64,000 nucleotides of DNA from Archangium sp. (GCA_030681645.1 JAUXRX010000011.1:1-64000), one strand, 5' to 3'. Shown: positions 26,864 to 35,304, counted from the stretch's first letter. A program made the numbers and translations. The notes: generated by a model from the letters alone, not told the origin.

Positions 26864-26910
26864 CGCCCCTCACCCCGGCCCTCTCCCCGCTGCGCAGGGA
26901 GAGGGAGACA
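26864..26910. repeat. Dispersed palindromic repeat family ii
   Basis: CGCCCCTCACCCCGGCCCTC followed by TCCCCGCTGCGCAGGGAGAG and GGAGACA; near-identical to the copy at 6634-6680. Located in the ~230-bp gap between hrpB and the coiled-coil gene. Nothing else was recognised in that gap. Confidence 0.75.
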
Positions 26911-26925
26911 CGGAGACAGGCGCCT

Positions 26926-27801
26926 TCAGGCCTCTGCGCTCTTCTGCTTCCTCGCGCGACGTGGCTTCTCGTCTTCGATCACCTCGGCCGGCGCTGCTGC
27001 TTCGGCAGGTGCGCTCAGCTCAGCCAGCTCTTCCGCGCTGGGGATCGACGGGTCCACCGGGTCCTCGTCGAGCATCGACGACTCGTCCTGCGCCTCGGCC
27101 GCCTTCGAGCGGCGCTTCGGCTTCTGGCTGAGCCCCGAGTTCTCGAGCAGCTCCTTGAGCGGCGTCAGCGCCGCCTCGGCCAGCAACCGCGCCTGCCGGC
27201 AGGGCAGCTCGAGCCGGCGGGCCACCGCGTCGAGCTCGTCACGCAGCGCCTGGGCCTGCTGATCGCTGAGCACCTCGTTCGAGAAGATGCCGCGCCACGT
27301 GGCGAACGCCTGCTGCAGCTGCGCGAGCGCCGGCGCGACCACCGCCAACGACGCGTCAGCGAACATGCGCTTCGCGTAGCTCGTGTTGAGCCGCTTCTCG
27401 AAGTCGACGCAGAACTTTTCGAAGTCCTCCCGATCGCAGCGGCGCAGCACGGGCATCTTCAACTTGCCATAGAGCGCCTCGAGGATCGGCGCGCGACCGC
27501 CGGCGGCGAAGGTGATGCCCGCGTGCAGCCGCTCCACCGCGTCGACGGCCGCGCCCTGGAGGGTGCGCGCGTGATCTTCGCGCAGCGACTCGAGCTCCGG
27601 CAGGCGGAGCACCCGGGTGAGCAGGTCGCCCACGCCTTCGCGCGCCGCCGCTACGCGCGCCATGGCGGTGTCGAGCCAGGCCTTCTCTTCCTTCAGGCCC
27701 TGCTTCTTCGAGAGCTCAGCGGTCGCCGACTCGAGCCGCCGCAGCAGCTGTTCCGAGTGGGACACCGTGTCGAACGCGTCGAGCAGCGAGGTCATCATCA
27801 T
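26926..27801 (-). CDS. Coiled-coil/helical hypothetical protein with acidic-basic tail
   Basis: 291 residues, coupled to the pseudouridine synthase by an ATGATGATGA overlap. Residues ~1-220 are almost wholly helical (SEQLLRRLESATAELSKKQG, RVLRLPELESLREDHARTL). The C-terminal ~70 residues are low-complexity, rich in Glu/Ala/Pro and ending in a basic cluster (KPRRARKQKS), which could touch RNA or DNA. No recognisable domain. Same transcript as the pseudouridine synthase, so a ribosome- or RNA-linked role is conceivable. Confidence 0.65.
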   Translation of the reverse strand: MMMTSLLDAFDTVSHSEQLLRRLESATAELSKKQGLKEEKAWLDTAMARVAAAREGVGDLLTRVLRLPELESLREDHARTLQGAAVDAVERLHAGITFAAGGRAPILEALYGKLKMPVLRRCDREDFEKFCVDFEKRLNTSYAKRMFADASLAVVAPALAQLQQAFATWRGIFSNEVLSDQQAQALRDELDAVARRLELPCRQARLLAEAALTPLKELLENSGLSQKPKRRSKAAEAQDESSMLDEDPVDPSIPSAEELAELSAPAEAAAPAEVIEDEKPRRARKQKSAEA

Positions 27802-28721
27802 GATCGGCCCGACTTAGCACGCAGGGCGTCCAGCGCGCTCTTGAAGTCCTCCGGGAGCGGGGCCTCGAGGGTGAGGGGCTTCTTCGTCAGGCCCTCCAGC
27901 GCGAGCCTCGCCGCGTGCAGCGCGAACCGGCCGAAGCCCGCCGCCTTCGCCGCCGCCGTGCCGTAGAGCCAGTCGCCCAGCACCGGGTGCCCCAGGTCTG
28001 CGAACTGCGCGCGGATCTGGTGGGTGCGGCCGGTGTCGAGGTTGATCTCGACCAGCGCCGCCTCTTCACCGAACTGCTCCAGCCGCTTCCACGACAACCG
28101 GGCCTTCCGCGCCGACGGGAAGCGAGTGGTGTAGCGCCGCGGATCTTCCGGGTGCCGCCCATACGGCTGATCGAGCTTGCCGGCCTCGGGAGGCACACCC
28201 CACACCAGCGCGAGGTACGTCTTGCCGACCCGCTTCTCTTCGAACGCCTGCTTCAGCTCGCCCAGCGCATCGTCGGTCTTCGAGAGCAGCAGGCAGCCGG
28301 TGGTGTCCTTGTCGAGCCGGTGCGCCACGCCGGGCTGCGCCACGCCCCCCACGTTGAAGCCGCCGAACTGCGCCGCGGCCAGTCCCACGACGGAGGCCTG
28401 GCCGCGCTCCGGCTCGACCACCAGGCCCGACGGCTTGTCGATCACCAGCCACTTCGCGTCTTCGTAGAGCGCGCGCAGCTTCGGCCCGTCGGGCGCCGCG
28501 GGCGCCTTCTGCACCTCGGGCAGGTCGAGCTCGACCTCTTCTCCGCCGACGATGCGGCGCATGGGTTTGGCCTTCTTCCCATTCACCTTCACCCTGCCGT
28601 CGGCGAGCAGGCGCTGCACCTGGACCTTCGAGAAGCCCGGCACGGCCTTGGTGAGGAACGCGTCGAGGCGGGGCCCTGCACCGGCAGGCACGGTCAAGCG
28701 GCGGACGGCCATGCACGCCAT
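27798..28721 (-). CDS. RluA/RluD-family pseudouridine synthase
   Basis: 307 residues. N-terminal S4 RNA-binding domain (LDAFLTKAVPGFSKVQVQRL, ~20-65) followed by the RluA catalytic domain: VAHRLDKDTTGCLLLSK with the catalytic Asp (~143), KTYLALVWG, RTHQIRAQFADLGHPVLGD. Converts specific uridines of 23S rRNA to pseudouridine; S4 plus this length fits RluD or a close relative. Start could be ATG 28721 or 28712. The downstream gene starts in its stop codon. Confidence 0.92.
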   Translation of the reverse strand: MACMAVRRLTVPAGAGPRLDAFLTKAVPGFSKVQVQRLLADGRVKVNGKKAKPMRRIVGGEEVELDLPEVQKAPAAPDGPKLRALYEDAKWLVIDKPSGLVVEPERGQASVVGLAAAQFGGFNVGGVAQPGVAHRLDKDTTGCLLLSKTDDALGELKQAFEEKRVGKTYLALVWGVPPEAGKLDQPYGRHPEDPRRYTTRFPSARKARLSWKRLEQFGEEAALVEINLDTGRTHQIRAQFADLGHPVLGDWLYGTAAAKAAGFGRFALHAARLALEGLTKKPLTLEAPLPEDFKSALDALRAKSGRS

Positions 28722-28763
28722 TTACCCAAGCGGAGCCCGCGGCCGGTGCTATTTCGCCACGGC

Positions 28764-29273
28764 ATGTCGAGTGTGGTGTTGCGGGAAGCGGTTCCTCAGG
28801 ACGACGAAGCCATCGGGGAGCTGCTCGTCGACGCCTTCGTCAGCCGGTACGCGGTGAAGATGCCCGAGGTCACGGTCACCGAGCGCCGCAAGGCCGAGCT
28901 GCGTGACGTGGCGAGCAAGCGCCCCGAGGCGAAGGTGTGGGTGGCGGAATCGGACGGCGTGGTGGTGGGCACGGTGACGATGTGGCCCCCCGGTGCGTCG
29001 CGCTCGGAGTCGTGGATTCCGGGCGCCGCCGATCTGCGCCAGCTCGCGGTGAAGGCCAGCCAGCGGGGAAGCCGGCTGTCCTCGAAGCTGCTCGACCTGG
29101 CCGAGTCGTGGGCCCGGGCGCAGAAGTACGCCGGCGTCTGCCTGCACGTGCGTCGGGGAGCCCACGGGGTGCGCGCGTTGTACGAGGGGCGCGGGTATCA
29201 ACGCCGGCCCGAGGGCGACCTCGATCTGCAGCCCGAGGTGTTCCTCGAGGCGTTCTTCCTGCCCTTCCCATAG
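28764..29273 (+). CDS. GNAT-family N-acetyltransferase
   Basis: 169 residues from ATG 28764, divergent from the pseudouridine synthase. The pattern fits GNAT: DDEAIGELLVDAF at the N-terminus, beta4 VWVAESDGVVVGTVTMW, an acetyl-CoA loop LRQLAVKASQRGSRLSSKLLDLAES (the RxxGx motif is Q/R-x-x-G-x-A replaced by QRGSRL), and a C-terminal GVRALYEGRGYQRRPE. Substrate unknown. No cotranscribed partner. Confidence 0.85.
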   Translation: MSSVVLREAVPQDDEAIGELLVDAFVSRYAVKMPEVTVTERRKAELRDVASKRPEAKVWVAESDGVVVGTVTMWPPGASRSESWIPGAADLRQLAVKASQRGSRLSSKLLDLAESWARAQKYAGVCLHVRRGAHGVRALYEGRGYQRRPEGDLDLQPEVFLEAFFLPFP

Positions 29274-29305
29274 GCCTCGAAAGGACGTGCCTGCGAGCCC
29301 GGGCG

Positions 29306-29331
29306 CCCTCGACTCCGCTCGGGACGAACGG
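29306..29331. repeat. Dispersed repeat family i, single copy
   Basis: CCCTCGACTCCGCTCGGGAC followed by GAACGG, between the convergent GNAT and DUF5063 genes. Confidence 0.75.
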
Positions 29332-29351
29332 GGGCCGTCCCGGCGTGTCCT

Positions 29352-29807
29352 TCAGGTGCGCTTGCAGGCGCGGTGCAGGGCGCGCAGCGCGTCGACCACG
29401 TGATCGCCCCAGTGCGCCTCGAAGTTGAAGCGCCACTCCCAGACCGCCGCGGCTCTCGGAGCACCACCGTCCCAGAGGGCGAGGCCCCGGCGCAGATCGC
29501 GATACACGTCGAGGAGATCGTCAGAGAGCGAACCGGTGACGGGCTCTGACTGCTCGTAGGGGTCGAAGACCTCCCAGTAGGAATCGAGCTCGCCGAAGCC
29601 GGCCCACCCCCTGGGAGGGTCCGGGTCGGGCCCTGCTTCGACGCCATCGGGCGACTCCAGGAGCGGGAGGCGGAGGGCAGCGGGGTACAGCTCGAGGAGG
29701 AGGGTGCGCGCGGTGAGGAGCCGTTGCTCGACCGGCAGCTCGGACGCGTGCTCGATGAACTCGCAGAAGCGGCGCGCGTAGGTCACGAAGCTGTCCGGGG
29801 CCGGCAT
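29352..29807 (-). CDS. DUF5063 family protein
   Basis: 151 residues from ATG 29807; longer frames upstream have no support. The C-terminal half matches DUF5063: SLSDDLLDVYRDLRRGLALW, then WEWRFNFEAHWGDHVVDALR and ALH. The N-terminal half (FVTYARRFCEFIEHA, ELPVEQRLLTARTLLLELY) is helical. Function unknown; cytosolic. The gene is downstream of the HAD phosphatase on the same strand with a 58-bp gap. Confidence 0.85.
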   Translation of the reverse strand: MPAPDSFVTYARRFCEFIEHASELPVEQRLLTARTLLLELYPAALRLPLLESPDGVEAGPDPDPPRGWAGFGELDSYWEVFDPYEQSEPVTGSLSDDLLDVYRDLRRGLALWDGGAPRAAAVWEWRFNFEAHWGDHVVDALRALHRACKRT

Positions 29808-29865
29808 GCGCTCAGCGTCTCTGCTCGGCCCGGTCCGGTGAAGCCCCTCCCCGGATCCCGGCTGC

Positions 29866-30561
29866 TCAATCGGGCGGTCGCAGGATCGCGTCGAGACCAC
29901 CCTCATCGGCGAGGGTCGCGAAGACACGGGTCGCGCCGCTCGCCCTGAGCTGCTCGACGGTGAAGCCGCCCGTCGCCACCGCGACGCTCTCGGCGCCGAT
30001 CGCCTGCGCGGCGGCGACGTCCTTCGGGGTGTCGCCGATCACCACCACGCGGGCCTCTCGCAGGGTCACGCCGAGCTGCTGGGTCCCACGCTCCGCTCCC
30101 AGGCGGATCAGCTCGGGCCGGAGCTCATGATCATCTCCGAAGCCGCCGAAGGAGAACTTCTCGAAGAGCCCCACGCGCCCCAGCTTCACCCGCGCGCCCT
30201 CGCGGACGTTGCCGGTGCCGAGGCCCACGGCCATTCCCGCGGCGAGGCCGGCGTCGACCGCCTCGCGCATTCCTGCGTGCACGATGTACTGCGCCTCGGG
30301 CACCGACTGGACTGCTTCATCGAGGCACTGCACGTAGCGCGCGAGCAGCACGTCGATCGCGGCCTCGTCGGCTGCGACGCCGATGGCCTGGAGCCCGAGG
30401 CGCACGATGCTGCGATCGGTCATGCCGTCGAAGGTGAAGTGACTGCACGCGTCCGCACGGCCGTGCACCAACAGGAACGCGCGCTCGATCGAGCGCCTCC
30501 CCGCGCCCCCGGTGCTGACCAGGGTTCCGTCGATGTCGAAGAGGAGCACGGTGGGGCGCAC
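29866..30561 (-). CDS. HAD-superfamily phosphatase (phosphoglycolate-phosphatase-like)
   Basis: 231 residues. Motif I FDIDGTLVS (nucleophile Asp ~9), motif II in the cap-following segment (GLGTGNVREGARVKL, Thr/Asn), motif III Lys (RVKLGR) and motif IV VVIGDTPKDVAAAQAIGAES (~165-184). The small alpha-helical cap inserted after motif I (RRSIERAFLLVHG) is subclass I. It probably dephosphorylates a small phosphometabolite such as phosphoglycolate. Precise substrate unknown. Confidence 0.88.
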   Translation of the reverse strand: MRPTVLLFDIDGTLVSTGGAGRRSIERAFLLVHGRADACSHFTFDGMTDRSIVRLGLQAIGVAADEAAIDVLLARYVQCLDEAVQSVPEAQYIVHAGMREAVDAGLAAGMAVGLGTGNVREGARVKLGRVGLFEKFSFGGFGDDHELRPELIRLGAERGTQQLGVTLREARVVVIGDTPKDVAAAQAIGAESVAVATGGFTVEQLRASGATRVFATLADEGGLDAILRPPD

Positions 30562-30580
30562 GGGCTGCGACTCTACCCCG

Positions 30581-30620
30581 ATGTCTCCCTCTCCCGAGGG
30601 GAGAGGGTCGGGGCGAGGGC
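30581..30620. repeat. Dispersed palindromic repeat family ii
   Basis: ATGTCTCCCTCTCCCGAGGG followed by GAGAGGGTCGGGGCGAGGGC; arms CCCTCTCCC/GGGAGAGGG are adjacent, with almost no loop. Located in the divergent space between the HAD gene and the frameshifted lipoprotein gene. Confidence 0.75.
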
Positions 30621-30648
30621 AAACCAGAAGCCGAGTAGGTTCCCACCC

Positions 30649-31376
30649 ATGAAGCGCTTGATGCTCGCAGCAGCACTTTTCGTCACCGCATGCGGTACCT
30701 CGATGGGACGATCGGCCAGGACGGAGGAGCAGGAGGAGGCGCCGCGACAGGAGGAGGCGCCGCGACGGGAGGAGGCGCTGCGACAGGAGGAGGCGCTGCG
30801 ACAGGAGGAGGCGCTGCGACAGGAGGAGGCGCTGCGACAGGAGGAGGCGCTGCGACAGGAGGAGGCGCCGCGACAGGAGGAGGCGCCGCGACAGGTGGGG
30901 GCGGCGCGGCGACTGGCGGCGGCGGTGGCGCGACCGGCGGCGGTGGCGCGACCGGTGGAGGCGGTGGGACCGGAGCGCTCAACGGCGGCGACACGTGCGC
31001 GATGGCACCCGATGTGACCGCTGGCGGCGTCTTCACCGGCACCACCGACGTCACCGGCGTCGTCGACGACTACGGTCCCTCGGTCGGCACCTGCCCGGCC
31101 GGCGGCGCCGCTTCAGGCCGCGACGTGGCGTACGCGCTCAGCCCGGCCACCACGACCAACTACACGGTCACGGTGACGCCGCTCAACGGCACGTTCGATC
31201 CGCTGCTCTACGCGCAGGCGGCCTGTGGAACCAACATCTGCGTCGCCGGGACCACGCTCAACGGCCCGGGTCAGCCGGAGTCGATCAGCTTCCCGGTGAT
31301 GGGCGGACAGACCGTCTATGTGATCGTCGATGGCGAGGCGGTCACTCGTGGGCCGTTTGAGATTTCCATTCAGTAG
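30649..31376 (+). pseudogene. Repeat-rich lipoprotein gene with apparent frameshift
   Basis: Frame 1 from ATG 30649 encodes a lipoprotein signal (MKRLMLAAALFVTACGTS) and then runs into repetitive Glu/Arg. Frame 3, from ATG 30690, encodes DGTIGQDGGAGGG followed by a Gly/Ala/Thr linker and a plausible beta-rich secreted domain (DTCAMAPDVTAGGVFTGTTD, NYTVTVTPLNGTFDPLLYAQ, VPV MGGQTVYVIVDGEAV) to the stop at 31376. The signal peptide and the mature part are thus in different frames, with the break near 30690-30700. A single-base insertion/deletion upstream of the repeats would restore a lipoprotein; a sequencing error, a true mutation or programmed shifting cannot be told apart here. Confidence 0.6.
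30732..30893 (+). repeat. 18-bp tandem repeat array (nine units)
   Basis: Nine copies of GGAGGAGGCGCYGCGACA, differing at single positions, read as Gly-Gly-Gly-Ala-Ala-Thr in the frame of the lipoprotein's mature part. Units are whole codons, so slippage changes length, not frame. Confidence 0.9.
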
Positions 31377-32115
31377 GGAGAGGGAGGCAGTTCAGTCTCT
31401 TCGTGACCCGCTCGGCCCACTCGGCCTCGAGCTCGATGCACGCGACCTCTCGCCCCAGGCGCAGTGCCGCCGCGGGAATCGAGCCGGAACCGGCGAACGG
31501 ATCCACCACCAGCTGCCCCGGCCTGCTCCACGTCCGCACCAGCGGCTCGAGCACGCCGAACGGCTTGTGGTTCGGGTGGCTGCCCCACGCCGCCGCTTCA
31601 CCGTCGTCGTCGTAGCCGGCGACCGCGGCCCAGGGCAGGGCGGGGGACTCGGGCAGCTGCGCCGGCGCTGGCGTGCGCGAGAACACGAGCGCGGTCTCCA
31701 CCACGCGCAGGATCTCCTCGCCGCTGTTCCCCTCTCGGGTGCGTTTGCCCCACACGAACTCGCCGCGCACGTGCCCGTAGCCGAGCTCGCGGCACGCCGC
31801 GGTCATCGGCTCGCGGCCGAGCAGGTTCATCCACAGCACCAGCGGCGCCCCGGGCGTGAGGTGCTTCAGCGCCACCTCGAGCCACTGCCTGGTGAAGTCG
31901 CGAAACTCGCGCACGTTCTCGAAGCGCCGCACCGGCCCGCGGTCGATCTTCTTGTGCTTCGGATCGCGCAGGTCGCCGTCCTTCCGGCGCCGCGTGAGCA
32001 GGCAATACGGCGGGTCGCTCAACAACACGTCCGCGCGCCGGCCCTCGAGCGCGCGGGCCCACACTTCCGGGCGGGTGGCGTCTCCCTGCGTGCATCGAGG
32101 CGACATGCGTTGCAT
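31342..32115 (-). CDS. DNA N6/N4-methyltransferase (beta-class type), orphan
   Basis: 257 residues from ATG 32115 (ATG 32106 also possible). Motif IV LLSDPPY (Asp34-Tyr37) precedes motif I VVDPFAGSGS (~202-212), the order of beta-class N6-adenine or N4-cytosine methyltransferases; a target-recognition part lies between (NLLGREPMTAACRELGY, EFVWGKRTREGNSGEEI). It methylates a base in DNA using S-adenosylmethionine. No restriction endonuclease is next to it: neighbours are the frameshifted lipoprotein (35-bp convergent overlap) and a GNAT. DPPY allows adenine or cytosine; target site unknown. Confidence 0.88.
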   Translation of the reverse strand: MQRMSPRCTQGDATRPEVWARALEGRRADVLLSDPPYCLLTRRRKDGDLRDPKHKKIDRGPVRRFENVREFRDFTRQWLEVALKHLTPGAPLVLWMNLLGREPMTAACRELGYGHVRGEFVWGKRTREGNSGEEILRVVETALVFSRTPAPAQLPESPALPWAAVAGYDDDGEAAAWGSHPNHKPFGVLEPLVRTWSRPGQLVVDPFAGSGSIPAAALRLGREVACIELEAEWAERVTKRLNCLPLPTEWKSQTAHE

Positions 32116-32145
32116 TGCTCCTGCGAGGCTCCTACCACGCCAGTC

Positions 32146-32616
32146 ATGACGGTCATCCGCGACATGACGAGCGCCGATCTCGACGCAGTCTCTCTGCTCG
32201 CCGAGCAGCTGGTGCTCCTCCACCACGCCTGGGACACCACCCGCTTCTTCACCACGCCCGACGTGGCGAAGGGCTACCGCCGCTACTTCCAGTCGCAGCT
32301 CGGCGAGCAGGGCGTGCTGCTGCTCACCGCCGAGCTCGAGGGCGTCGTCGCCGGGTATCTCTTCGGCACCCTGGAGTCGCGCGACTGGGCCAAGCTGCTC
32401 GACGCGCACGGCGCGGTGCACGACGTGTTCGTCTCGCCGGCGCATCGACGCCACGGCGTGGCGCAGGCGTTGATGGTCGAAGCGAAGGCGCGCTTCGCGA
32501 AGCTGGGGGCAAAGCAGGTGGTCCTGTATTCCGCGTCGTCGAACGTCGAAGGCCAGGCGCTGTTCAAGCGCCTCGGCTATCGCCCCACGATGGTGGAGCT
32601 CACGCTCGACCTCTGA
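32146..32616 (+). CDS. GNAT-family N-acetyltransferase
   Basis: 156 residues from ATG 32146. GNAT features: MTVIRDMTSADLDAVSLLAE, GVVAGYLFGTLE (beta4), VHDVFVSPAHRRHGVAQALM with the (Q/R)xxGxA acetyl-CoA motif (RRHGVA) and a C-terminal LYSASSNVEGQALFKRLGY. Divergent from the methyltransferase by 30 bp. The palindromic REP-like element begins at the base after its stop codon. Confidence 0.92.
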   Translation: MTVIRDMTSADLDAVSLLAEQLVLLHHAWDTTRFFTTPDVAKGYRRYFQSQLGEQGVLLLTAELEGVVAGYLFGTLESRDWAKLLDAHGAVHDVFVSPAHRRHGVAQALMVEAKARFAKLGAKQVVLYSASSNVEGQALFKRLGYRPTMVELTLDL

Positions 32617-32693
32617 GAAAATGGGGACAGGCTGCTTATTGCCTGTCCCCGCTCACCCGCGGACGGACGGAAAAGTAGCCTGTCCCCATTTTC
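32617..32693. repeat. 77-bp REP-like palindrome
   Basis: Perfect 17-bp inverted repeat: GAAAATGGGGACAGGCT (32617-32633) and its complement at 32677-32693. A third GCCTGTCCCC at 32641-32650 lets the left arm fold into a smaller hairpin instead. Such AAATGGGGACAGGC elements recur in many bacterial genomes and are linked to RAYT-type (REP-associated tyrosine) transposases; no transposase gene is present in this window. Confidence 0.88.
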
Positions 32694-32920
32694 CCCGAGC
32701 AGACGAGATCGCACGCGCTGGCGATCGCCGCGACGGCTGCGCGCGGGCAGGCGCCCAGCGAGGGCAGCACCCGAAGGAAGACCTCGTGGGTCGCCGTGAC
32801 AGCCGCCTCGTCTTCCTTCAGGGCTCGCCGGCAGCGCGCGTAGATGATGGGTCCGAAGGAGCGATACAGGGCGGCGAGTTGAGGAGGATGTGCGTCGAGG
32901 GGAGGGGCGGTTTTGAGCAC
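32694..32920 (-). pseudogene. Truncated sigma-factor (ECF-like) region 2 remnant
   Basis: From GTG 32920 the frame reads PPQLAALYRSFGPIIYARCR and then RALKEDEAAVTATHEVFLRV, the helix pattern of sigma-70 region 2 (core-RNA-polymerase binding and the start of 2.4), as in ECF sigma factors. After RAAVAAIASACDLVCS the sequence enters the palindromic REP-like element, with no region 4. About 60% of the gene is missing, so this is a truncated remnant; the insertion or deletion boundary coincides with the palindrome. Assignment rests on one short domain. Confidence 0.5.
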
Positions 32921-32995
32921 AGGAGGTGATTGACCGCGCCGCCCCTTTCCGAGTGCAAAGTTTCGAAAACAGGCCTGGTTGAGCGTACTTGCGGG

Positions 32996-35212
32996 TCAGG
33001 CCCGTTCCAGCCGCGCCGGCACGAACTTGTGCCACGGCGTGCCCACGAACGGGTCGCGATCGCCCGCCGAGGTCAGCTCGTTGGGTGCGATCCCCGCGGG
33101 GCCGGTGCCCATGCCGTTGGGCAGCGAGAGGTGGCCGCGCTGCATCGACTCGGACACCTCGACCGAGACCACCGCCGAGCCGCGCCTGGTGGTGACCTTC
33201 ACCTTGCCGCCGGTGGTGAGCCCGAGCGTCGCCGCGTCGGACGGGCTGATGCGCAGCGCGCCGTCGGCGTCCTTCTTCCGCCACTCGCCGTCGCGGATGA
33301 TCGTGTTCGCGGTGAACGAGCGCCGCTCGCCCGCGGACAGCACGAAGGGGAAGGCCGGGTCGCCTTCCTCCGCAGCCGGACCCAACACGCGCGCGAGCTC
33401 GGCGAGCAGGTCCGGCAGCGCGAGGTGGATCTTCCCGCCGGGCGTGGTGATCCGCCCCAGCACCTCGCTCCACTCGTCGATGGCGAAGACGAGCCCCGAG
33501 GCGCTGCTGAGCATGGCGGTGAAGAGCTTGTCCGCCGCCTCGAGCGGGTCACCTCCGAAGCCGGCGCGCTCCAGCGGGGCAGGGCTCTTCATCGCCGCCT
33601 TGAGCGCGAGGCCCAGCAGCACGGCGCCTTCCTTCACCTCGGGCGGCAGGTCGAGGGTCCGGTAGAGGATCACCGGCGCCATCGGGGCCAGGCGCGGCTC
33701 GCCCATCACCTTCTCCATGAACACCGCGGCCCACGCAGCGCGGCCCGACTTCGCCGCCTCGTGCAGCGGCGCGAGATCTTCCGGCGTCACCGCGCCCAAC
33801 GCCTCGACCAGCCGCGCGTGGATCTCGGCCTCGGGCAACACGCCCGGCGGGGGCGCGAACAGCCGGCGCCGCAGGTGGAAGACGTTCTTCGGGAAGTCGA
33901 AGTTGAAGAAGGTCGCCTCGGCCTTCTCGAACTGCGTGGCCGCGGGCAGCACGTAGTGCGCGAGGCGCGCCGTCTCGCTCATGGCGACGTCGATCACCAC
34001 CAGCGTGTCGAGCGCAGCCAGCGCCTCGCGGAAGCGCACCGAGTCGGCCAGCGAGTGCGCCGGGTTGGCCGCCTCCACCAGCATGGCGCGGTAGCGCTTC
34101 GGGTGATCGGTGAGGATCTCCTCGGCGATCACGTTGCACGGCACCATGCCCGCGACGATGCGCGCGCCTGCCACGGGGCTGGGCCGCTCAGACGCGCCGC
34201 CGGTGATGTTCACCAGCGGGGTGGGGATGAAGTGCGTGCCTTCCCTGCCGAGGTTGCCGGTGAGCGCGACGAGCAGGTGGTGGAGGTAGCTCACCAGCGT
34301 CGACTCGCGGTTCATCTGCACCCCGAGATCCTCGAAGCTCGCCATCGAGCGGGCCCCGGCGATCACCCGCGTGGCGCGCCGCACCAGCGCCTCGTCGACC
34401 CCGGTGCGCTCGCAGCACTTCGCCACGTCGATCGCCTTGAGCGGCGCCACCACCTCGGCGAGCCCCACCGTGTGCGCGTCGGCGAAGGCGCGGTCGAGCA
34501 GCTCTTCCTGCACCAGCACGCCCAGCATCGCCGAGAGCAACCACGCGTCGGTGCCGGGGCGGACCTGGAGGTGGATGTCGGCCAGCTCCGCCGTCTCGGT
34601 GCGGCGCGGGTCGACCACGATCAAGGTGCGCGCGGGGTCCTTCGAGAGCTCCTTGAGCGTCACGCGCGCGCGAGGGATCGAGTGGGAGTGCCACGGGTTC
34701 TTCCCGAGGAAGAAGGCGACCTCGCAGTGCTCGAAGTCGGCGCGGGTGACGGTGCCCATCATGCGATCGCCCACCCAGAACTCGCCGGTCTTCTCCTGCG
34801 CCAGCGCGCTGCTGCGGTAGCGCGAGCCGAGCGCGCGCCGGGTGCTGGTCGCGTAGGCGCCGGGCAGGTGGTTCCCCTGGCCTCCGCCGCCGTAATAGAA
34901 GATCGACTCCCCGCCGAAGCGATCGCGCACCGAGGCGAGGCGCGCGGCCACCTCGCGGATGGCGGTGTCCCAGTCGATCTCCTCGAAGGTGCCGTCGGCG
35001 CGGCGCCGCAGCGGCGCGCGGATGCGATCTCGGGCGTGCTGGTAGTGATCGAGGCGGTGTGCCTTCTCGCAGGCGTACCCGCGGGAACCGGGGTGATCTT
35101 CGTCACCGCGGATCTTCGTGAAGTGCGTGCCTCCTTCGCCGCCGAGCTGCACCTCGAGGCCGCAGTTGCACTCGCAGAGGATGCAGGCGGTGGCTTTCCA
35201 GTCGGTCGTCAT
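32996..35212 (-). CDS. Molybdopterin (bis-MGD) oxidoreductase
   Basis: 738 residues. The N-terminal ACILCECNCGLEV ... GYACEKAH is the 4Fe-4S cysteine motif (C-x2-C-x3-C-x(n)-C). Domains follow: GGGGQGNHLPGAY, FLGKNPWHSH, VVDPRRTETAELADI, GNLGREGTHF, MSETARLAHYVLPAATQFEK, and a C-terminal cofactor-binding barrel (LRISPSDAATLGLTTGGKVK). This is the DMSO-reductase superfamily (formate dehydrogenase/nitrate reductase-like) without recognisable twin-arginine signal, so cytoplasmic. It needs molybdopterin guanine dinucleotide, which the mobA-like gene at 15.2 kb could make. Substrate unknown; no electron-transfer subunit is adjacent. Confidence 0.9.
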   Translation of the reverse strand: MTTDWKATACILCECNCGLEVQLGGEGGTHFTKIRGDEDHPGSRGYACEKAHRLDHYQHARDRIRAPLRRRADGTFEEIDWDTAIREVAARLASVRDRFGGESIFYYGGGGQGNHLPGAYATSTRRALGSRYRSSALAQEKTGEFWVGDRMMGTVTRADFEHCEVAFFLGKNPWHSHSIPRARVTLKELSKDPARTLIVVDPRRTETAELADIHLQVRPGTDAWLLSAMLGVLVQEELLDRAFADAHTVGLAEVVAPLKAIDVAKCCERTGVDEALVRRATRVIAGARSMASFEDLGVQMNRESTLVSYLHHLLVALTGNLGREGTHFIPTPLVNITGGASERPSPVAGARIVAGMVPCNVIAEEILTDHPKRYRAMLVEAANPAHSLADSVRFREALAALDTLVVIDVAMSETARLAHYVLPAATQFEKAEATFFNFDFPKNVFHLRRRLFAPPPGVLPEAEIHARLVEALGAVTPEDLAPLHEAAKSGRAAWAAVFMEKVMGEPRLAPMAPVILYRTLDLPPEVKEGAVLLGLALKAAMKSPAPLERAGFGGDPLEAADKLFTAMLSSASGLVFAIDEWSEVLGRITTPGGKIHLALPDLLAELARVLGPAAEEGDPAFPFVLSAGERRSFTANTIIRDGEWRKKDADGALRISPSDAATLGLTTGGKVKVTTRRGSAVVSVEVSESMQRGHLSLPNGMGTGPAGIAPNELTSAGDRDPFVGTPWHKFVPARLERA

Positions 35213-35233
35213 GGCGTGAGCTTAGTGCGAAGC

Positions 35234-35282
35234 GCCCCTCACCCGGCCTGCGGCCGACCTCTCCCCGCGTCGCAGGGAGAGG
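35234..35282. repeat. Dispersed palindromic repeat family ii
   Basis: CGCCCCTCACCCGGCCTGCG then GCCGACCTCTCCCCGCGTCG and CAGGGAGAGG, a diverged copy with an extra GCCTGCGGCCGA insert, between the divergent oxidoreductase and M14 peptidase genes. Confidence 0.7.
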
Positions 35283-35304
35283 TTTTCTGTGAGATGAGCC
35301 CTGA

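Noticed and set aside
30732..30893. Possible CRISPR array
   Set aside because: The 18-bp units have no spacers and encode a Gly/Ala/Thr linker.
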